From NCBI GenBank assembly GCA_017311185.1, contig JAESUZ010004533.1:1240001-1304000 (forward strand): 64,000 bases of DNA, read 5' to 3'. Shown here one piece after another: positions 10,783-22,929 of this stretch. The translations under genes and the position numbers were made by a program. The notes beneath the pieces are model-generated. The model was not told where the DNA came from. It saw nothing but the letters and a program-made list of their open reading frames with translations, and ran no database searches. Origin of the DNA: Proteles cristata cristata (taxonomy: Eukaryota; Chordata; Mammalia; Carnivora; Hyaenidae). The stretch's first letter is position 1, and each line of letters opens with the position of its first letter.

Positions 10783-11704
10783 GAGGCAGGCGGGTGGGGA
10801 CAAGTGGTTTAACAGCAGGAGACTGATTATCAAGAGATACAGTTCTCTCCGATCTTCCTGAGAGAGGAAGAGAACTGTGTGCCTACTGAAGGTGCAGAGA
10901 AGGAGGTAGAGCACATCAGAACAGTCTGTATTTGAGGCAACAGTGCTGAAAGAAGGGAGATATCATGAGTAATTTTAAGCAGGTACAATTAGCAGAAAGC
11001 TTTTCAGAGGAGAAATGTTTAAGTAGGAGTTTTCAATTTTCTTGTCAAGTATATGTTGTGTTTGAGAAAGTCTACATTAAAGATCTGCAGGATTCTTCAC
11101 AAATTCTCTAGGATTCTGGAGGAGTCAGTAACTCTTGTTTTACTAATGCAAAACTGTAAAGTCCTAGGCCAGGAAGGAAGTTTGATAGTGCCTTAATTTT
11201 GTTATAATCACAGAATCATAAACTCTACCTGAGTTGGTGAGTTTCCCTCAATCCTTCCTGATCAGTATTTTCTTAATAGTATCCTCTATGAAATAGGCAA
11301 ACCAAACATGAATTCTAAGAGAAATGAAGAGGGAGTTAATTAATGACTCAAGAAAAATGTCAGACAAAAATGGTATCTTACACTGGATGTAAGATAAATA
11401 CCATGAACTATTTTATTTAATATTTAATTTTATTGCCACATACTTGGTATGTGGTTTTTCTTGAGCGATTAACCATCATTAAATAAGCAAGTCTCTGTAG
11501 CCACAACCTGTGGGGCACAGTGTATATAATTGTCCAGGTGAGAAGCAGCTCAATTACAGATCAGCAGCCAAGTGCAAAGGATCAGCCACAAGACTTCCAG
11601 TCTGGAGTTAGTAGTTGAAACTACTGTTAGTTTTCTGTTCGTGATGTCATGATTTATATGGATGTCACTCTAGGTCAGAATGTATACGATGGTAGCATAT
11701 TTTT
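10783..11704. other. Unassigned DNA
   Basis: No recognisable repeat or coding exon. Composition is ordinary. Confidence 0.45.
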
Positions 11705-12012
11705 CTTCTTTTCTGTTTTCTAAAAAAGTAGTTGATACACAGAGTTACATTAGTTTCAGATGTACAACACAGTGATTCGACAACTCTATACATTATGCTG
11801 TGCTCACCGGAAGTGTAGCTACCATCTGTCATCATACAACCCTGTTATGATACCACCGACTATATTGCCTATGCTCTACCTTTCATCCCCATGACTTATT
11901 TATTCATACTTCCCTTTGCCCATTTTGCCCATGCCCCCACCTGCCTCCCCTGTGACAAGCACCGGTTTGTTCTCTGTATTCATGGGTCTGCTTTACAGGT
12001 TCTTTCTCTGAG
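11705..12012 (-). mobile_element. L1 3'-UTR fragment
   Basis: Plus-strand phrases TTACATTAGTTTCAGATG, GTACAACACAGTGATTCGAC, CATCCCCATGACTTATTTAT and TTTGTTCTCTGTATTCATGG are the antisense of the widespread mammalian L1M/L1MA 3' region. The 3' end lies to the left. Confidence 0.75.
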
Positions 12013-13114
12013 GTGCCCAGTAGGATAACCTGAAACCTCATCACACATGAGCACCCTACATGTCTGATTCTATAAACACATCAGGCAAATTTTGTAATTA
12101 TTCATCCAGATGTTAAGTTGAATGGATGAACAACTGGAAAAAAAAACACAGACATTTAATTTTTAATTTTGTTTTCACTTTTGGGATATATTTCATTATA
12201 CCTAAAACCCAAAAAAAGTACAAAGAAGTTTTCAGAACACCATTCCAGTTGATAATATTTGGAAAAAGACTTCCAAATGACACACTGATATAATCTTTAC
12301 AAATGCAATCATAGACTTATGCCTTATTTTATGTTCTCAACGAAGGTGTATGTGTGTGTGTGTGTGCGCGCACGCGCGCCTGTGTAGATTCACAAAATAC
12401 ATCAATTATTTCATTCGTTATATATTTATTCAACTAATTTGTATAAAGTGTTCAATTCTAGTAGATGGATGTGAGGACAACAAGAACTATCTGCCCATAC
12501 AGGAATCCAGATTATGGAGAAGACGGCTGGGTGATTCCCAAGGACATGAGGGATCAAATAAACTGAGGATTTTCACTAAGCAGAGTTAGACTAAATCCCA
12601 GTGACTCTAATGCTTTACAAAGCCTCCAGAGGAGGAAGTGGTTTTATAAACTATTTTTATTATGAAGTTCCCTAAGGAGGATTCTAGCATCCCACCCTCT
12701 TCCCACGAGTCTGGCATTGTCCTATGTCCAGCCACCCCTGGTGAAGGCTGTCTTTCTCCAACACCAGCAGAGTAAGCTACAGATACTTTATCCTTCTATC
12801 TCATCCCTGCTCCATATTTCTGCTCTTAGTATTTTCTTCTGAGGCAAAAAGGGTAAGACACTGAAGAAATAATAATGACATATTTTAAAAGGCACAAAAT
12901 TTCTATCTTGGATCTGGGTTCTGTCTTAATTGACCATAGGGGTAAAACTCTCTGCCATGGAAAGGATATAAAGAATCATACTTATGGCTTTTAAATTCAT
13001 ATCCAAGAAAATGTAGCATTTAAATATTCTTAGTCTATGGTAATTTTCATCTCCGTACATAATTTAAAAGTCATCATCCTTCAAACATAATTTAAAAAGC
13101 AACGGGAGATGGTG
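12013..13114. other. Unassigned DNA with a TG/CG microsatellite
   Basis: Apart from the alternating purine-pyrimidine tract at 12347-12380 I see no named repeat or gene. Confidence 0.45.
12347..12380 (+). repeat. (TG)n-(CG)n alternating purine-pyrimidine tract
   Basis: TGTGTGTG runs into GCGCGCACGCGCGCC. Such alternation favours Z-DNA. The 79-codon ORF starting here (12350) begins with a Cys/Val run encoded by the repeat. Confidence 0.85.
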
Positions 13115-13130
13115 AAAAGGGAGGACTTTT

Positions 13131-13314
13131 GGGGCGCCTAGGTGGCTTAGTCGGTTAAGCGTCAGACTTTTGCTTAGGTCATGATCTCGCGGTTCGTGGG
13201 TTCGGGCCCCGCGTCGGGCTCTGTGCTGGCTGACAGCTCAGAGCCTGGAGCCTGTTTCAGAGTCTGTCACTCCCTCTCTCTCTGACCCTCCCCCGCTCAC
13301 GCTGTCTCTCTCTC

Positions 13315-13345
<31 letters not shown>

Positions 13346-13465
13346 CAGAGCCTGGAGCCTGTTTCAGAGTCTGTCACTCCCTCTCTCTCTGACCTTCCCC
13401 CGCTCACGCTGTCTCTCTCTCTCTCTCTCTCTCCTAGAAATAAATAAAACATTAAAAAAAAAAAA
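13131..13465 (+). mobile_element. CAN-SINE with internal 107-bp tandem duplication
   Basis: The head (GGGGCGCCTAGGTGGCTTAG, GGTTCGGGCCCCGCGTCGGG) is intact. From CTCAGAGCCTGGAGCCTG at 13237 through the CT-rich body, about 107 bp is repeated from 13344 with only minor differences. The element is therefore about 335 bp instead of about 220. It ends in AAATAAATAAAACATT and a poly(A). The TSD is AAAAGGGAGGACTTTT (13115-13130) against AAAAGGTAGGACTTTT (13466-13481). Confidence 0.95.
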
Positions 13466-13734
13466 AAAAGGTAGGACTTTTGCAGTATGAAAGACCTGGG
13501 TCTAAATTCCTACCATTCTATCTCCTCTCTGATACTCCCGCAGTTTCCTGAGCTGCTCCCATTATCAGTTTCTTTGTCCGTGTGAAAGAACTAATGAATC
13601 TTGAATATAGAAGAGAGAGGAATAGAGTTGAAATATACAATGACTTTTCAATGATTATTTGTTCCTTCCTATTGAACAGATACAGATATGATCTTTAATT
13701 TTCCTATTCTTTAAACTGAGGAATGAGAGATAAC

Positions 13735-13975
13735 ATTTATTGAGAACTTACTATGTTTCAGGCACTGGGTTAAGAGCTTTCATAATCCATTAATTACATC
13801 ACATTAATCTATTTAATTCTTACAATAACTTTATAAAATAAGAACTATTGTTATTTTTTTTTTATAGTCAAGGAAAATGAATAATGTAGAGTTGCTTTAT
13901 TGTACCTGAGGTTGAAAATCAGACAACTGGAGTCTGGCGGTTCCATCTCATCTATGCCATCATCCACTAGACTAT
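13735..13975 (-). mobile_element. MIR (mammalian-wide tRNA-derived SINE)
   Basis: The plus strand reads CATTTATTGAGAACTTACTATG, TTTCAGGCACTGGGTTAAGAG and CTTACAATAACTTTATAAAATAA. This is the reverse complement of the MIR 3' half, followed by a decayed core ending in AACTGGAGTCTGGCGGTT. Confidence 0.75.
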
Positions 13976-16900
13976 AGATTTCTTTACTGAAGCATCATAT
14001 CCAAACATTTCTTTCAAATCAGTATTATATGAAATTTTGGGGAAACACTTCTATCTAAAATAGTGAAGCACTTCACTAAAATAGTCCTATCCTGCACATT
14101 GTTTAAATGAACTATTATTGATGAGTTATAGCAAAAGGTTAATTCAAGTGATAAATGAAAAATTTCAAGTTCAGATGACAACACTTAAAACTGAGCTGGC
14201 TGATAGCCAGACTACCAAATGTCACTAAACTCTTTACCTATGATCTACTCTTTTCTAATTCCCTGCATCTCTGGATTAGATGTGCTTAATTACTGAAGTT
14301 AATCTCAGTATTTCCAAATTGTTTAGCTATAGATAAGAGAGGGATTTTGTTTAGAAAGATGCTATACACATATCTCTATCATTAAGACTTAGAAATGCTT
14401 ATATCTTCTTTTAGGTAGAAAGACACACTTCTCAATATAAGAAATTTAAGTATATTAAAGAAAATCAAGAAAGATGAAGATTCTAATACATCAGGTCTTT
14501 GGCAATGGAGTACTGGTAATTACTTACTGAGTAGTAACCATCCCTTCCTATAGTTGGAGAGATGTGGTACATGTGTGTGCTTGTGTGCATGTATGATTGT
14601 TGGAGGTAAAGTAACTCTTTAAGCCAAGTCAGATCTGGTGATTCTCACAAGGTTTCTCCAGCCATTGGCCTGATGAATTTCTGACAATTCTGATGGCTGA
14701 TTGTATTTCTGTTCCAGTAAGCTGCTAGAGATGAGGGATATAACTCTCTCTGAATCCCTTATCATCTTCACTCTAAGGCTTTCCTTTATATGTCTGCCTC
14801 CGTCACTGTACTTTTGGCCCTTCAATCATCACCTCCATGTTCACAGTCAAAGCTCTTACTGAAGGGTTCCAAAATGTCATGAAGATAAGATATATGAAAG
14901 CATGGAGGAAATGGAGAACCCTTGGTTCTATTTGTGTTCACCTTAATCTTGCAGTAAGAAGAGAGCGACATATATTACTTTCTGGCTGGCAAACTACAAG
15001 AAAAGGGCAATTTGCCACAAGAACACTATATAATTTTTCTCCAAAAGAATAACTGATTTAACCTCTTAGAAGCACCCTTGCAAAATGTGTTGGGGTGTAT
15101 GTGTGTATCAACAGTAAACCTTTATTTTAAACAGATCAGTGTTGGTTAAATATATGATTTATCTTAGGGTCCCTAACATATATTCTAATAACAAAGAAAT
15201 ATTTTTGAGACAGAAGCTGGTTTAGTTTTACTATAATACATGAATTTCAGGATAAATAATACTTTGTAATTTTATTGTCCTGTAGATTCTCAGTAACAAT
15301 TGTTTGTGATGTATATACAATACTTTCATTTGAGAGGAAGTAGGACTAGATAAACTCTGGATTGCCTTTCCAGGATGCATGGTATCTTGGTGTACTTAAG
15401 CAGCCAAAAGAAGAAAAGACAGATTGGTCAGTTTTTTCCATTGTCTGCCATGACAGTTCTGGCACCTCTCCTATGCTTGGGGTGGCCATCACTCTTCAAG
15501 GTTCCAGGGGCCATCTCACAGCATGTTTGCAATGTCTTCTACGATCTACATCAGGATATTAAATCCAGATCTTAGGGGAGTGTTTGCATCTCGATAAACT
15601 CTCCCTATCTAATAACTTTGCCTTCTCCCTGAGCCTCTTTCTCCAGTCCCTTCAGACTCCAGCCCCATGTATACTCTTCTGATTCCTGTCCTTACAAGGT
15701 GTCCGGGTCCCACAGCTTCTTCAGCATCTAGTCCCATTCCTCCCTTGGCAGATCCAGCTCATCTCTGACCATCTTATATTGCTTTTCAACCACCCGATAC
15801 ATTTTACCGACCACTGCATCTCCTTCCATCAGGAAACCATCCAGGTTTACTATTCTTGAGAATTTTGAGAATTACACCACTACCTTGTTCCAGGGTATAT
15901 TGATACTTCATCTACTGCCAGTGATGGGGTCCTCATTGCTAGATAGGCACTGTGTGATCCAGCTCTAAGATTTTAAATTAGATCTGCTCTCCTTAACCAC
16001 TTCAAGTACCAACTGCAAGAGGTTGAGTTTCCAGGAAAATAGACCCTGGGACACACATTAACATGCAAGAAGTTCCCTGATGAGTGCTCTTGGAAACAAT
16101 CTGTGTAGAAACAGAAGAGAGTAGAAATGAACAGAATAGAAAGCAGGCTGCAGTGCAGTCACAACAAGGCCTCAACTGACTCACAGGAAACTTGAAGTCA
16201 GACTAACTTACTAAGGCTGTCTCATGACACAGCAAGGAGGCTAGACCTTTATACTTCCACATCAACCAGCCATGCTTCCAGGAAAATGTTTCTTTGGGGA
16301 AAGTGATTCCCTCAGCATAGAGCAATTCGCTGAGAGGATGGACATCAGAGATCTATTATTCAGCAGCTGAGGGATGCATCCTTCAGTCTTGAAGAGGATC
16401 TGGGCGGCAGTACACAGCAGCCACTAAGGCACCTGGTCCATACTGCTGATGTGGGGGGATCTGCAATCAACTCTTCTCACTTGGATTATTACTTCTATAA
16501 AGACTCATCTCTTTTTTACCCCATAACACAAACTATGTATTATTTTCATATACTGTCATACATTCTACACATTGAAGACAACCAAAAAATTGTTTCCCTG
16601 TTTTAGTCATCCCATGAATCCATGCATAATTTCAGAGAGGCCTCACATCCGTAGGAGCACATGTACTGAGAACTGATAATATATTTGGGGCATGGAGCAG
16701 TGTGTTGGGTGTGCAATGCAATGTTTTCCATGGAATTTATAAACATGTTTTGGTTACTTGAGACTGACCTCAAAATTGAAAGAGTCCTTTGTCCTCACCA
16801 GTTAACAGGCAGAAATTTGGAGTCAGACATTTTCTGTGCATTTTTTCTATGTTCCCCTATATTAGGTCATGTTATTTATCAAATACTATGCAGAAAAATT

Positions 16901-17574
16901 TGTGATTTTTTTTCTAACATAATTTAAATTTCCCTCTTTTTGTGATTTTAACTTATATACATCAAATTTTCATAGTCATCTGTTTTGTGGATGCCGGAAT
17001 TCGGAAAAGATCTCAGTGATATCCCCATGATGCTAAGAGATTATTGAAAACTCAAAGAACAAAAATTTGTAAAGAGAAGGTAGAGATTAATGTTAGGGTT
17101 TAGTCACAAAGTCTCTGCTTCTATTATATTCAACATACACACACACACAAAATCATCCACATCCATATATGCTTATTGATTAAAGACTAGCCACTTAGTT
17201 AGAATCTAGACTTATCTGAACATAATTACCAATAGCAATTTTTTACTTGTGGATTTACTTATTTAAAATTCTTAATTTGTAATTACTATTTTTAGAGTTC
17301 ATAATTTTTAAGTTAATTATTTTTTTAGTTATTACTTATTGACTCATTTATTAAGGTCTAGAATATAACACTAACAATGTTATGATGTGTATTTTTGGCT
17401 AAGGTAATGAACAAAGGTAATTGGTCCCCATGCCTCAAATCAAATACTAAGAAACTAAGTTTGGGGCTATTATTTGGGATTAACTGATTTCCAGATTTTT
17501 CATTTTGAGAGACCTATAAAAAGTAGTGAGATTACTAAGAATTCCCATGGACACTTGAATTCCCTAAATGCTTA
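13976..17574. other. Long stretch with no named repeat or gene
   Basis: ORFs of 60-71 codons on both strands (14619-14825, 14837-15052, 15362-15575, 16002-16184, 16685-16927) show no family motif, and two of them overlap in different frames. The segment at about 15590-16500 has the more balanced composition of an old LTR or unique DNA, but I could not place it. Confidence 0.45.
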
Positions 17575-17880
17575 ACATTAAAATTTTTTTACTATATCCA
17601 TCTCGCTCTTGCTTTCTCTTTCTCTTATTGTCTATTATGTACGTCTATTTTTTTCTGAGCTTTGTGAGAATAAGTTGCAGACATGACGTCCTCTAACTCC
17701 TAAATACTTTTGTGTTTTCTTGTAAACTAAAATATTAATTCACATAACTGCAGTGTAATTATCAAAACTGTAAAATTAGTACTGATACAATACTATTATC
17801 TAATTCATATTCTTGTTCAGACTTCACCAATTATCTCAATAATGTTCTGTCAATTTATGATTAAATAAAGTATAATTATG
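17575..17880. mobile_element. Old L1M-like fragment
   Basis: GAATAAGTTGCAGACATGACG, ACTCCTAAATACTTTTGTG, CATAACTGCAGTGTAATTATC and GATACAATACTATTATCTAA are phrases I associate with an old L1M 3' region. Orientation is not decided. Confidence 0.5.
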
Positions 17881-17912
17881 ACTGCCATGTCTTTCCTTAG
17901 AAGATTTACATT

Positions 17913-18066
17913 CAGTAGGGGTTCTTAATAATAGATAAAACATCTGAAAAAGTACACTATATTTTTTATTTGTGTCCATGTATTCTTTTCTCTGGGGAAG
18001 AGCCTATGTATTTCATTAGCTTCTCAAAGATACCATTGACCCCCAAACAGTTGATGGACCACTGAC
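17913..18066 (-). mobile_element. hAT-type MITE (MER5-like)
   Basis: The left end CAGTAGGGGTTCTTAA and the right end, whose reverse complement is CAGTGGTCCATCAACTG, resemble terminal inverted repeats of MER5-type elements. The interior TTTTCTCTGGGGAAGAGCC and ATTAGCTTCTCAAAG fit the reverse orientation. No clean 8-bp TSD is seen. Confidence 0.5.
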
Positions 18067-19892
18067 GTGAGAAGTGAGCAGTGACATTAAGGAGCAGAAA
18101 TATATGGCTTCTTTATGCTCAAACACGATGGGGTTCTAGGTAAAGGGATGCATATGAGACTCAAAGTTTGTACCTGGTTTTGTTCCACTCAATAGAGCCT
18201 GAAAACAGATGGTATTTGAGATATAAATCCTCAAGGTAGGAGTATACAATGCATTTTCAAGGCTTCAGAGAACACATGCCAAGATGGAATTATACATTTA
18301 AGACATTCTTAGGAGACATGCCAATGAAGAAAAATGAGTAGGAGCAGGAGAATGTAGAGAGAGCCTACAGGCAGTGATGAGGTCTGATGCCTGTGAAGGA
18401 AAGGGAAAAATGAAGGATTGTGCACAAAGAATGTCAGACTGCAGTAGAGTTCTGTCAGTGAGAGTCTGTGAGCCAAAGTTCTCTACGAGAAAAGTTCCAG
18501 TTTGGGCAACAATGGACTTCTTTGGTACCTTTGCTATGTTTTTACATTGACTGGAAGGAGCCACTGAGAAGTATGGCCTTGGAACAAATGTAGTGATGGA
18601 TCCAGAGGACAGCAGCTGGGTCTTTTAGTCAACTCTGCTCCCAGTAGCAGGTAAGTGTTAAATTTCATACAGGTAAGTTCGTCTGGTTCCCCTGTGCCAC
18701 TATCTCAGGTACACCAAACAAGCTAGTTGTCAGCATAAGGGGAGTAAAGTAAAGCAAACAGGGGTATGCATTCTCACTCAGCAGACTTGACAAACCACAA
18801 GTGTGTCTCATCAATTATAGTTGAATAAACATCACAATTGGCCTCAATGTTCCATATGAGTTTCTAAGTGGTACAGAAAATATCTAAATCTCAATACTAA
18901 CACTCCTTTTTATGCTAAGCATTTGAATTGACAGGCAATTACAGTTATGTAAATAGGAATATAAAATATCAGAGACATTATAGAGTTGACCTGGTAGTGT
19001 GTTTACGTCTATATATTTATTAAACTCTTTTAAAAATTATTGCTGGATTTTTCTAGTTGTTATTGTTAGTTTTCTTATATCAACAAAACTTTATTTTTGC
19101 TTTTGTCACAACTAACATTAAAGTGAAAATACACATTTGAGACTATGGTCTGCATGCAAATGCAGTCTTCTTTAAGAATTTGTGAATATTTCCCAGCTGC
19201 TTTGTGATAGGAAAACAATTATGTACAATATATCATAGAGAGGAAGCAATTACATTCATTTTCTTGGGCACTGAGAAATTTGATAAGGTTGACACTTGGC
19301 ACATTGAGCTGTGATAGCAGTTAATTTTTTTAAAGGCATAAAATATAGGCCAGTTGAATTGAAGCCATTTGTTTTTAAATTGTTGGAAATTGTGTTACCT
19401 TAGATGCTTTCAGATGACAACAGGGAGTGAAAAAATTAATTTAGAAATCTATTCTAAATGCAAAATGAGTACTAGGCCCATTCAATTAAAACAAAATACT
19501 TCATTTTAAGAAGAAGCCAACTCTTGAAACCTAGTGATTAGCTTCAGATGGGGCTAGACCTTTTTAAAACCATGAAGAAGGCAGTTCTCTCACTGTTGAT
19601 GTGTTACTGAATGCTTTTCCAGGTTAAAAATGATGCTCCTTCCCCCTTTTCCTGCATGTACCCAACACCCACATATCTTTTCCTCTTCGTTAAAATAATC
19701 TCTCAGGAAGACAAGATAAATTTATCAATACTCTGAGATAAGTGACTTGCAGTTCTAAATGCATGGAGCATTTTCCATCCATTTGTTTACTGGGCATATC
19801 TGTACAAACTCTATTTATTGGACAAATGCTGTACAATCTACCGTACCATGTGTGCATTGAATGATCATGTACTAGGCACAGTGGTACATTCA

Positions 19893-19894
<2 letters not shown>
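18067..19894. other. Unassigned DNA
   Basis: No named repeat or coding exon. The 88-codon minus-strand ORF at 18298-18564 has no recognisable domain. Confidence 0.45.

Positions 19895-19942
<48 letters not shown>
19895..19942 (+). repeat. (CA)n microsatellite, about 24 units
   Basis: An uninterrupted CA dinucleotide array. ORFs crossing it on both strands (19690-19983, 19818-20093, 19865-20068) owe their length to the Thr-His or Cys-Val repeats. Confidence 0.97.
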
Positions 19943-19944
<2 letters not shown>

Positions 19945-20710
19945 GGGCTTCACTTGAACTAGAACTTGAAGCACATTTGCCATATGGGTGTACTGAATTG
20001 GAGGAAGAGGTTTGTGATTCAGTCAGAAGTACCATGATCAGCAATGAGGTGAGGATATTGGGATGCATCTGGGAAATTATAAGAGATACATGAAGTTTGG
20101 AATAAGTGACATGATGACATGTATTCTGAATTTTCTGGAATCATCCTAGTTTGTATCTGTTATCTTGGCATAATTAATAACAGGACTAACTTGTGGTCCC
20201 AAATGTCTGGGTTTGGACACTCTATTTTATGATTATAAACATAGAAAAATTTGAGACAGATACCTGATGAGGTTAAAGACATGGGCAGGGACTGTATTAT
20301 GGGTACATCATATGCCCAAGCGAAGTGTGTAAACTTTACTTGAAGACAGCAGGAAGGTTTTTCATCTAAACTTAAAGAAACAACAACAGAAAGCAAAACC
20401 AAAAACCCTACAGAGGTCTAATAGTGAGTGTCAGGCATTAGTAAAACAGGGGAAGCATTATTGCAAGATCATTCCCTGATAACATCAATTCATGCCACAT
20501 AAATCATCTGTCATTTGAAACACTGGCTTTCCTACAGCTAAATCTATCTCCACATATAAACATTAAAGTCTGACAGCTTGGTAACTGGCTTTATTATTTT
20601 AAACATCAATGTAAACAAAATTTTTCTTGGAATATCTACTAAATAAAAAAGGTTCCTTGAGAATTGCTTTCAGATATATTATGGGAAGGATTCTGTCTCA
20701 ATGAATTGTT
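19943..20710. other. Unassigned DNA
   Basis: No repeat or coding exon recognised. Confidence 0.45.
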
Positions 20711-20724
20711 AAAAGAGCATTAGC

Positions 20725-20943
20725 GGGGCACTTGGGTGGCTTAGTCGGTTAAGCGTCGGACTTTCGCTTAGGTCATGATCTCGAGGTTTCTGGGTTCGAG
20801 CCCCGCGTCGGGCTCTGTGCCAACTGCCAGCTCAGAGCCTGGAGCCTGTTTCACAGTCTGTGTCTCCCTCTCTCTCTGACCCTCCCCTGTTCACGCTGTC
20901 TCTCTCTCTCTCCTAGAAATAAATAAAAATAAAAATAATAAAA
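20725..20943 (+). mobile_element. CAN-SINE with perfect 14-bp TSD
   Basis: Starts GGGGCACTTGGGTGGCTTAG, with GGTTCGAGCCCCGCGTCGGG and tail CCTAGAAATAAATAAAAATA. It is flanked by AAAAGAGCATTAGC on both sides (20711-20724 and 20944-20957) with no mismatch, so it is among the younger insertions here. Confidence 0.97.
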
Positions 20944-20957
20944 AAAAGAGCATTAGC

Positions 20958-22087
20958 AATTGATTAAACAACCATGGAGTATTTTACACAACTTTCTTTA
21001 AGAAAACACAACTATTTAAAATAAAGAGAATAATTAACACTCACTCATAAGATTGTTTTTCCTTTCTCTAAGATAAAATTCTGCAGGTACCTGTCCTATA
21101 AGTTTACAGGTCCCCTGAGATCAGGTATCCTTGGTTCCTGGGCAGAGAGCCATCCTTCTCTGCTGTGAAAAATGTTGCCTTTCTAGTGACTCCACAGAGT
21201 TCAGTGCAAGCCGTGGAAAGTGGAAAATGAACAGGATAAATACCAAGTACCACTGGCCATTTTTATGACAATTCTAGTGATGTCTCTCACCCACTACATA
21301 CTGGAGTTAAATAAACAGTCTGCTAATCCAGGTCAAGAGCTACAAGAACAACAAATTCCATCGATGTGGACAGACAACCAAACACAAGTGGGAAAAATGG
21401 AAAGCCGCGAACATATTTATACGTAGAGAAATTTAGAGTTCGTCATTAGGTAGATTAGTGATTGATCTATGTTTCATTTCTTTCAGTATTATTACAGTAT
21501 TTCACTTGTTCTCTGAGGCACAAGCTTTAATTTTCTTCCATAATATATAGATTATTATGTTTTTTTCCTATGTGAATTCTTTGCAGTCAAATAAAAACAC
21601 AGGTTATTTTGAGATAACTTCTGACCGTTCCTTTAGAAGAACTATGTGAAGTGAAGTCAAGATAATGGAGTAGAGTGTAAATTGGCAGTCTTAGTTTGTC
21701 CGGGAATCATTTCTCAGAAGGAGGTTAAATTACTCTGGGATCAGTTAGTCCATTGTCAAGTTTCGTTAGTCCACATCCACCCAGGAGCATCCATTTTCAT
21801 TCTACACACTTTTGTTTGTGAATATTTTCTTTGCTTTATTGACTTGGTGTAATATGGATTCCATAGGGGGCCAAAAGCGTAAAATAACTGAATGAAAAAA
21901 ATTAACAACAATGTCAACAAATGCCACAAATTAACACTGAAACTAACTCAGAACCATACTCTATGAAGAGGTAATTGCTCTCACAAGTTATTAGACATTA
22001 CTCATTCTACATGTTCAGATGAAATGGAGATGACTTTCCTTCTTGGGGACAATCATCCTTAAAATATAATCAAGAAAATTACACATA
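20958..22087. other. Mostly unassigned DNA containing a small membrane-type ORF
   Basis: No named repeat. It contains the 68-codon ORF at 21220-21426, listed separately. Confidence 0.45.
21220..21426 (+). other. Short ORF with one predicted membrane segment; coding status unknown
   Basis: The 68-codon frame starts MENEQDKYQ, runs into a hydrophobic stretch (VPLAIFMTILVMSLTHYIL, residues 10-28), then a polar tail with Gln/Glu/Asn runs, and stops at TAG. The layout is that of a single-pass microprotein, and the frame is outside any repeat I recognise. It follows TGTTGCCTTTCTAG at about 21174-21187, which could pass for a splice acceptor. An AATAAA lies near 21592. Against it: a frame of this length arises often by chance, the ATG context is ordinary, and I do not recognise the protein. 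I list it as a candidate only. Confidence 0.15.
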
Positions 22088-22672
22088 AAAATTATTAGGT
22101 ATTTACACAAAGGGCACTAAAATTCAGATTCGAAGGGGTTCACACACCCAGTGTTTATAGCAGCATTATCAACAATAGTCAAACTATGGAGACAGTCCAA
22201 ATGTCCATTGACTGATGAATACATAAAGCTGTATATATACCATGTGTGTATATATATATATATATATATACACATGTATACATATACATATGATAGAATA
22301 TTACTCAGCTATCAAAAAGAATGAAATATTACTACTTACAACAACATGGATGGAGCTAGAATGTATTATGCCAAGTGAAATGAGTTAATCAGAGAAAGAC
22401 AAAAAAACATATGATTTAATTCATATGTGGAATTTAATAAACAAAACGGATGAACATACGGGAAAAGAGAAGAGAGGGAAACAAACCGTAAGAGACAACA
22501 AAGTGAGGATTGATGGAGGGAGGCGGGTGGGAGATGGGCTAGGTGGGTGATGGGTATTAAACAGGGCACTTGTTGTAATGAGCACTGGGTATTGTATGTA
22601 AGTAATGAAACTAATTCTACTCCTGAAATCAATATTGCACTGTATGTTAACTAAAATTTAAAGAATAAAGAA
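22088..22672 (+). mobile_element. 5'-truncated L1: ORF2 end and 3' UTR
   Basis: It starts in the ORF2 C-terminal region (TTATAGCAGCATTATCAACA, CAACATGGATGGAGCTAGAA, CAGAGAAAGAC) and passes through a G-rich 3' UTR (GGCGGGTGGGAGATGGGCTA). It ends GCACTGTATGTTAACTAAAATTTAAAG plus A-rich tail. This is the 3' terminus typical of carnivoran L1s. A TA microsatellite (22247-22270) has expanded inside. Confidence 0.88.
22247..22270 (+). repeat. (TA)n microsatellite inside L1
   Basis: Twelve TA units replace the usual GTATATATATAC of the L1 ORF2 end. Confidence 0.85.
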
Positions 22673-22929
22673 AACTATTAGACATTTTAAACTAAAAGTA
22701 ATATTTAAATATGCATCAATGTATGTTACCGTCAAAATATAAAGAATTAATAAAAATAAGCAGAACACCAACACCTCAGTAGGAAAAAGTGTCTAGGCTG
22801 AAATAATAAGAGAAACAAATTGCTAATAAATATCTAAAACACTATAAATAATAAAAGAAAATCAAGTGAAAATAACAGAGTATCAATTTTCACCTATGAA
22901 GTCGAAAAGAGAAAAATAAAATAATGTTA

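Noticed and set aside
14619..15575. Group of 60-71-codon ORFs
   Set aside because: Short, on both strands, some overlapping in different frames, and without motifs.
19690..20093. Overlapping ORFs on both strands
   Set aside because: They are held open by the (CA)n array.
20725..20800. tRNA-gene-like A and B boxes here and in every SINE head
   Set aside because: They belong to tRNA-Lys-derived SINEs: each has a SINE body, poly(A) tail and usually a TSD, and no acceptor-stem closure.
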